From: Sphaerolaimus hirsutus
Taxonomy: Eukaryota > Nematoda > Chromadorea > Monhysterida > Sphaerolaimidae
Direction of reading: 5' to 3'
DNA length: 64,000 nt
Assembly: GCA_964036195.1 (NCBI GenBank)
Contig: OZ038453.1
Coordinates: forward strand, 11,507,206-11,571,205
Shown: piece after piece, positions 39,401-48,400 of the stretch
How the letters are laid out: each line of letters begins with the position of its first letter
Numbering within the stretch: the first letter of the stretch is position 1
Made by a program: the position numbers and the translations under genes
Notes under the pieces: generated by a model
Databases searched by the model: none
The model's input: the letters and a program-made list of their open reading frames with translations, nothing else
What the model was told of the DNA's origin: nothing

Positions 39401-42400
39401 CGGGATTTACCAGTCCCGATCCCGATCCCGATCCCGATCCCGAAACCCCAATTAGGGTTCAAACGGGACCAGTTTTTCGGACCGGGACCGGGACCAGAAA
39501 TTTTCTAATGTCGGGACCGGGACCGGGACCGGGACTGGGGGGTCGGGACCGGGACCGGGACCGGGACTGGCTTTTTTCAATTGTCGGGACCGGGACCGGG
39601 ACCGGGACTGGGGGGTCGGAACCGGGACTGGGATTTGCCGAACCAGGTACCGGCACCGTGGTATTGTTTGAACCTTATTGGTATATAATATCCAGCCAAT
39701 GTTGTTCCACACACCTCCACTGTGTGAAGGACCACTCTCAATGCATTAGCCTTTTCTTATAAAATTATTCAAGCACTATTCCATTGCCATCTTCACTTGA
39801 AGTTGTGAATATATGATGAAATGCAATGTACGCAGGATGTTTTTGGGAGGGGGGTGGCGCCCGTTGTAGGTGCCAACGCCATGGCAGTATTGGTGCTGGC
39901 ATTGGCGCCAACGTCTACAATATAGGTATATTTATATACTTATATTTCGTACTAGAATCATGTTGGGGACCTTTCTAATGCTGTCACATTATGGAAAAAT
40001 ACATAGTAATCATTGGCTGGGTATTTGCGCGCTTGCGCGCAAAATTTTTTTAGATGTTCCTACAAAATCGCTCTAGAAAAGTGCCATTTCTGGGAATTTT
40101 TTTTGAAAAATTCGTTTTTTCCATCCCTTGTCGGGACCGCTATAAAATTCCGGGACCGGGACCGGGACCGGGACTGGGTGGTGCGGACCGGGACTGGCTT
40201 TTTTTAATTGTCGGGACCGGGACCGGGACCGGGACTGGGGTGTCGGGACCGGGACCGGGACCGGGACCGCCCCAGTCCCGACTTTTTGCCGAACCATGTA
40301 CCGGGACCGCGGTCCCGTTTGAACCCTAACCCCAATCCCGATCCCGATCCCGAAATCTCAAAAATACCAATCCCGATCCCGATCCCGATCCCGAAAATTT
40401 TCAAATCCCGATCCCGATCCCGAGAAACTCCCAAGTCCGGGATCCCGATCCCGGAAAAATTAGTGGAAATTATAACAAGTGAAATAATGACGTTTTTGCA
40501 TGCAAAAAAGTGGATGCAAACCCCCAGCGTCAATTTTAGGCCACTTTTCTGGCATCCAACAGTGTTTTGAGACCTTTATGAACAACTGTGAATGCCATAA
40601 AAATGGCCAAAATCTCTATTCCTAGAACCCAATCCCGATCCCGGAAAAAGGCATATCCCAATCCCGATCCCGATCCCGTGACCCCAATCCCGGCCAATCC
40701 CGATCCCGATCCCGATCCCGAAATCTCAAAAAACCAATCCCGATCCCGATCACGAAACCCCAATCCCGATCCCGATCCCGAAATCTCAAAAAGTGAATCC
40801 CGATCCCGATCCCGAAAAGTCAATCCCGTTTGAACCCTACCCCCAACCCCCCCCCCCCATTGGAGACCCCTGCCCAACACCACTAAATTCAAGACCACTG
40901 AACGGAAGCGTGCGCAGAATGCGACTCACCAAGTATTCTGTGTTGACCCACCTGCGCACCAGCACCACGTGCAGCAGCGACAGCGCCAGGCGCCCGTTGT
41001 TGGTGCCCTGCGAAAAGTTGGCGCACTTTTTTCATTTGGCGCGTTGCCAAACTACTGCAGGACAGTGATTTTTGAACCACCGTCAACTGACATTTTTTGG
41101 GCTTTAGCTTCGTTATTTTGAACAGGCATAAATATAAATGAGGAGTTTAATTGACAAAAGTCGATCTTTGGCAAATTTTACAAATCGTGTTAGGCGTAGT
41201 AATGGCTAGGGTGTCAACTTTCCGTTTTCCGTTTCTGCTTTCCGCAGGCAAATTTTTTTTCCGTTTCTGTTTCCGTTTTCCGGCTGCTAAATTGTTTTCC
41301 GTTTCCGTTTTTCCGGCTCATTTTCCGTTTTCCGGCTAAATTTTTGGTTTTTCCGCCTTTTTTCCGTTTTTCGGTCAAATTATCTGTTTTTCCAACTTTT
41401 TTCACTTTCCAGCTTATTTTTTGCTTTCTGTTTCAGGCAAACTGGTAAAAATGCATGCAGGCTCTCAATTATGTGATTTTTTCCCATTTTTAGCAAAATT
41501 TCTGCAATTTTTTTTATTTCTGGATAAATTTCTGCAAATTTTTGCCATTTCCGGCAACATTTCAGCAATTTTTTTCCGTTTCCAGCATATATTTGGCAAA
41601 TTTTTCCGTTTCCATTTCCGTTTTCCGGCCTTTCATTTTTCCGTTTTCCGTTTTCCGGCAAGTGCAAAAATTTTTCCGTTTCCGTTTTCCGGCAAGTGCA
41701 AAAATTTTTCCGTTTCTATTTCCGTTTTCCTCCATAAAGTGACACCCTAGTTATGACTGATCTCTAGTGTCGATCCTGCCCATTTTTTTACAAAACTAAA
41801 AAAAGCGACACCAATCGCCCCCTTTTAATGTCGTATTTTGACCAATTAACAAAAAGAGCAGACAACAAGGTGATCGGACCAGTCGAAATCAGGTAGGGAA
41901 TCGAGAAGTCCACAACGTACACTAGATGAAAAAACCTTTTTTATGGTTTGTTACATATGCACAAAATATCCCTTCGACCACCAGTTTGCAACAGAAACTT
42001 TAAAAACAAATGAATCTGCTTTGAATGCATTCGAGTTTTCTAAAATAGAGTTATTTTTAATCCCGGTCAACTGTAGGGTTGGACAAAAAACGTTTTTTTT
42101 CAACTGGATGTTTTTTATACTTTTTTTACTCTGTGATGTTATATATGACCATACAATGGCTGTTGAGCCATGGGATAGCATTATAAGTGGTGATTTGTGT
42201 CAAAAATATCCATTTTTTGTCGATACGTTCGTATATCGCCTTATAGTCGAATGTTTGTGACTTCAGGTAAAGTTTGGCACGGAATAGTGGTGAAACAAGG
42301 TTATAAACGGAGGTTGTTACTTTGGGAGTGAAGTTACACACTGTGGAGGTACATGGAAGCACATTACCTCAATATTATATACTACACCGCCATATGACGG

Positions 42401-45400
42401 CTTATTAACCCATGGTAGCATATATAAATGGATACTTTGATACCAAAATGCCACAAAATCAATGAAAACAACCACCAATGTCAATTTGTGTGTGAAATTG
42501 CGCGCTTGCGCGCAAAATTTTTGCAAAATACCTAGTGCTTAGTACTAAAATTTTTAAAAAAAACATTTCGGACGTCATGTTTTTTAAAATAAAAAAACGT
42601 TGTTTTTTTTAAACGTTTAAAAAGAAACATCGGCCAACCCTAGTCAACTGTAGTTGACAGTCACCTCATTCTAGAAAACTCAAATGCATACAACGCTGAT
42701 CTATGAGTATTCAAAATTTTAGTGTATATTTTGTACACAAAAAATGGTTTTGTTTATGATAGGAACTGATAATGCATAACTTTGATTTCTTCCCCAAAAT
42801 TTATACACAACATTTTCACTATACAATTGTCTGTGGTTCAATTGCTTAAATTCAACGGCACAACATTCATATTATGTGCTTACCTATATACTTTTTTCAT
42901 ATATTTTTCCTTCAACATCACTTGCCCCTTTTTAATCTTACATTTTGACGAATTGGAAAAAAATCGAGCACTAGTCGTTCAGCCCACTCAAAATCAGGTA
43001 GGAAATCGATAAGTCCACAAGCATACACCCCTAAATCCACCCAAACCGCCACCAACCTTATCCTCCTCAAACTTCTCCTTGCCCACTTCCAAAATCCTCC
43101 CTACCAACTCCGCCTCCGCGCCGATCTCGTCCAAGCCGAGGGCGGCGAACAGGAACTGCTCGGGCAAGTGCACCAGCGCGTTGCCGTAGCCTATGCGCGA
43201 CGCGTAGTTGGGCGAGAGAAGGCCGGCCACCAGCCGGGACAGGGTGTAGCTCTCCCAGCCAGAGCAGAGGGACTGCGGGGAAGTTGCGGGACGTGAAGGG
43301 GTGTAAAACAGTAGGTGCCCTTCATACAACCATCTATCTAGCCCAAAGCGGAAATTTTCAGTTATTGCACCTGGACCTAGGGTTCAAACGGGACCACGGT
43401 CCCGGTAGATGGTTCGAAAAAATTCCGGGACTGATGCAGTTCCGGCCCGGTCCCAATAAGATAAAAATACCAGTCTCGGTCCCGCTACGATGTGACAGTC
43501 CCTGTCCCGGCCAGAAAAACTGGTCCCGTTTGAATCTAATTACACCCCCTTCGCCAAAATCGTCTGAGAATAAAACCATGCGGAATAATACCGAGTGAAT
43601 TTACCCCAATTTTTCATCAAAATCGCTAATTCTCATAAATTTTTCATTTTGAAATCATCTAATTGTGCATTTTTGCCAATTTCCAGCTATTGAAAAATAT
43701 TGTTATTTTTCAACCATTCTGGCATATTTTAGCGGTTTTCCCGCGGCAACAAATTCAACCAGCACTCACGATCAACCTCTCCACGGCGACACATCTGCGC
43801 TTCTGATCGCAATGGCTCAGCTGCGTGAAGGCGTCCAGCAAAGGCCGCGGCGCCATCTTGGCAGCCAGAGCGGCGCCAGCTGCAGTCGCGTCCGCGGCCG
43901 CGCCGCCATCGTGCAGTTTGTGCCGCTTGGCCGACTGCGGGACGACAATGTCGCCGGGGGGTTCCTGCCGCTTGACGCCCATCGCGGCGCCGATTGGCTG
44001 CGGCCGCGGGGAGAGATTATTAGGTATTTTGAGTAATGAGCGATACGCGGCCGCTGAAGCGATATAACTACGCGTCGCGGACATTGAAAGTTACACATTA
44101 AATCGAAAGCACTCAATCGAAACAATCCCACATTTACTGTGACACGAATTAACAACAGCAATCAATTATAAACTATCACAACTACACCAGGGGGCAGTCA
44201 CAGACCCTGTAAAACGTCATGTGTCATGTAAAAGACCATGTCTTGTCTCAAACCAAAACACCACCACCAAAAACAGGTGTATTAAAATCTTATTGTATCG
44301 TATCCAACTCTGATACGATTTGGATGCAATACAGTGGTGTGCGCAAAACCATTTTGTGCATATGTAACGAACCGTTAAAATTATGCATAAATGATGCACT
44401 TTCTCCTAAAACCTGTATCTAAGAAAATATGAAAATCAACTATTGTGCCTGCCTGTGAACTAGTGATGGAATACTGCCATGGTGCTGGCACATCTGAGGG
44501 CGCCAAAGGGCGCCGCGCCATGGCGCCATTGGTGCCCTTACTTCGTGGCACCCTCTTCTAAAATGGCGCCAGCAAGGTTAGTCCTAAGGCAAGTTTAAGC
44601 TGCAAGATTTGGATACAATACAGTAAGATTTGGATACACATGACACATTAGATGGTCTTTCACACTTAACACTAGAGGGTCTTTTACAGGATCCAGTACA
44701 GGCCCCACCAATCGTTCACCACCACTCAAGTATCACCCTTCACGAGCTTGGTCCAGGCGGGCGGCTGGCGCCAGTGCGTGGGCGCGTCCAGTTGACACAG
44801 GCGGCACACGAGCGCGGCCATGCGCTGGGCGGCGGCGGCCGCCACTGCGGGCAAGCCCTCCTCGCTCGGCTGCACCAAAAGCACGCAGGGCACGTCGAGC
44901 GACCGGCTGTTGGGGGGAGGGGGTACAATGGTTGATTGGTATAACATTGCGTGCTGCGATGTGGGTAGTGATGGTGTCAACTGATAATGGTCCCTGGAAA
45001 AGGGGGTTTGTAGATTTGGCTGGCAGGGATTTTTAAAAAAACAGCCAAATTTTTTAGCCACACTGCCATTCAAAGGCTTGGTGAAACGGTTTCCTTGTGA
45101 TGCAGTTTGCTGTGTTAAGATCCTATATTATGTTAAGATGTGTATACATCCCTTGATATCCTACTTTTGATAGCTCAATGTGAAAATGACATGGCATTTA
45201 TATGATATATTTCTTTGTGCAGTTATAAGCATACATGTGTTTTGGCTGCAGCGTCCACTTTTTGTTGGCTACAGCCATTTTTTAACAATCAAAAATACCT
45301 CAAAAGGAATATTGGAAAATATCGAAAAAATGGTCGATATTCGATATTTTTTCAAAATTTTCGATATCGATATTCGATAGGAAACAATGGTCGATATCCG

Positions 45401-48400
45401 ATATTCGATAAGATATATCGTCCCAACCCTAGGTAACCCCCCCCCCCCTCCTACTAATCATCTGCCCTGGAAAACGGATAATTCTAAAGTCTCGGGTAGG
45501 CCGAAAAAGAGGTTACCAGTTGATTGGCAACTTTGTAATGTACAGATGGCAAATATCTTCGGCTGGAATGAGGGATCTCCAAGATTTTGACCCTTGCGGG
45601 GATGGATGGCAAATCGGCTGGGTGTAGTTACCATCCCAATGGAAACAGACGCCAACACACGCGCACTCAGTACCGGGAACGTTTTTATGTATTGATTCTG
45701 ATCTACCTAAGTTGAACGTGCGTACGTACGCAATTACTAATTATTATGCCAATTCCGGTCAGATTATCTTACATTGTCTTTGCGTGAACTTTTAGGGCAC
45801 AGGCGTGACATCGAGCGACATTTATTTGTGTGTGTATTTTTGGCAGTTTGTGGTGCGTACTGAAATTACAAAATATTACAAATACAGTAATTAACATAAT
45901 ATACATAAATGTTCAAATACATTTCCTTGTACTCACTGCAAAGTCCTAGCAGAGTCATACATGTTTGGATGTCATGAATTAAGTATACTCGGCGGACATT
46001 ACACTTAGTATGGAAGCCTGCCATAACACATCTGAATAATGAACCAAAATTGATACAGTTTTTTCATCATAATATTTCGTTTCTGCTATGGAATAATTAA
46101 TTACGAAATTAATCACAAGATTTTATTCACCAAATTATGGTCCGCCGAGTATACACACTTACAAAATAAATGCACAAATGTCACTCAATCATGCCTGTAC
46201 ACTAAAGTTCACGTAAAGACAATGTAAGATAATCCTACCAGAAGCGGCCTTGATGCACGCCGCCGCTGACCTCTCAAATGCAAGACCAATAAAGGCGGAG
46301 CAAAAACGATTAAAAATCCCAGGTCCTAAGTGGGCGTGTGCGCTTGGGTCTCGCATTGGGATGGTAAGTGGAATACGCCGGCAAATCGCTCCCCCGGAGG
46401 GATCGATATTTTTTTTTAAATTGGGGCTCGCAGGGGCAAAATATAAATGATTTCTCAAGATATAGGAAGCAAAAAGTGGGGAAAAAATCGCTAAAATAGG
46501 TTAGAAATAGATAAAGGGGTCAAAAATAGCTGCAAAGGGCATATAACAACGTATATTTATAACCGAAAATAGCGATTTGAGGGTGAAAATTGGCGAAATG
46601 GAGCAAAAATTAGCGATTTTGGGTGAACATTGGCGAAAAACCGCTTAAAATCTGCTCCACATAGATGGATAGCTGAGCGATTTGGGGGATTGATAGCCAA
46701 AAAAACTTTGCTTCGGGATAGGTAGATAACTGGCCGATTTGGGGGAGCCCCCCTGGAGACACCTAGACAAACTCAGTCAAAAAATTAAGAAAAAACTCAA
46801 ATACAAAAAAGCAAACCACTGATTGAACAACGCGGCAGCCATGCCGCCGCCCATCACGTCGACCCGTTTTGGCACGATTTCAAAATCGCTCAAATCCTGC
46901 GCCGCGCAACCTTGCAGCTGTTCCAAATCGGCCAGGCCGCACTGCTGCAGCGTGCGCAGCATGGACTCGAGCTGGGCGTTTTGTGCAGTCGACCCGCACG
47001 CGGCGTACAGCAGCGGCAGGTCGCCTTTGTTGTCGCCGCCGCCGCTGCGAGACGGGATTTTGTGTAATTCATGTATAGGATTTTTTGTTGGAAATGCTTT
47101 TTAAAAATCGACTTTTGTTAACATTGCGAAAATCGCGCTGCCATCATAGGCATCGATAATCGCAAACGGCGCCCATAGTGCGTAGTAGCCGGCACACTTC
47201 TACAAACTCAAATAGAATCAAGTGCCACCTAGGGATGGCCAAAAAATGTTTTTTTGTTTTTTAATTTAAAAAAGTGAAATTGCGCGCTTGCGCGCAAAAA
47301 AATTGCAAAATACCTAGTGCATTCTACAAAAAAATTTGGCTGATGTTTTTGAATAAAAACGGTTTGATGTCTCTGTTTTTAACATTTTTTTTTAAGGACG
47401 GTTTAAAAAAACACCGGCCATCCCGGCAGGGACGTATCCAGGATTCTTGAGCGGGGGGGGGGGGCTGCTTGTTTACGGGGGCCAGCGAACGGGGGGGGCT
47501 CAGCCCCCCCTCTAAAAATTTTCCCTATGTATGTAAATATGCATACATAAACAGCGAAAGTCGCAAAAAATACGCTGAAAATCCAATGCATGGGGAAGAA
47601 AGTGCGCGCTTGCGCGCAAAATTTTTAAGAAACATCGAAATATATATAGTAAAAGTTGCATTTTTCCGGGAGTTTTTAGGTTTCACCCCCGGAAGGGGGG
47701 GGCTGCAGCCAGGGGTCTCCAAGATTTTGGCCCTCGCGGGGGCTGGATAGATAGCAAATCGCTCCTCCCGAGGGATAGATAGCTGAAAAAATTTTCTGGG
47801 GGGGGGGGCTNNNNNNNNNNNNNNNNNNNNNNNNNNNNNNNNNNNNNNNNNNNNNNNNNNNNNNNNNNNNNNNNNNNNNNNNNNNNNNNNNNNNNNNNNN
47901 NNNNNNNNNNNNNNNNNNNNNNNNNNNNNNNNNNNNNNNNNNNNNNNNNNNNNNNNNNNNNNNNNNNNNNNNNNNNNNNNNNNNNNNNNNNNNNNNNNNN
48001 NNNNNNNNNNGGGGGCTCGCGGGGGCAAAATATATAGGCTTTTTCAGTGCATAGAAGGCCGAAAGGGGAAAAAATCGCTAGTAATTGGTTAAAAGTGCCT
48101 AAAAGTAGGTTTAAAATGGCTAAAAACAAGCATATAACCATGCATATAGCTGGTTTTGAAGGTGAAAAAGTATAAAAACGTGCGAAAATTAGTGATTTTG
48201 AGCGAAAATTGGGGGAAAATTTCTCAAAAACCACTCCAGATAGATAGATAGCTGAGCTATTTGGGGGGGGGTCTTTGGGGGGTAGTAGCCAAAAAATTTG
48301 CCGCGGGATAGATAGATAGCTGAGCGGCCTCCGGGATAGATAGATAGCTGGCGGATTTGGGGGGGCGCCCCCCCCAGCCCCCCCACCTAGGCAACCCCTG

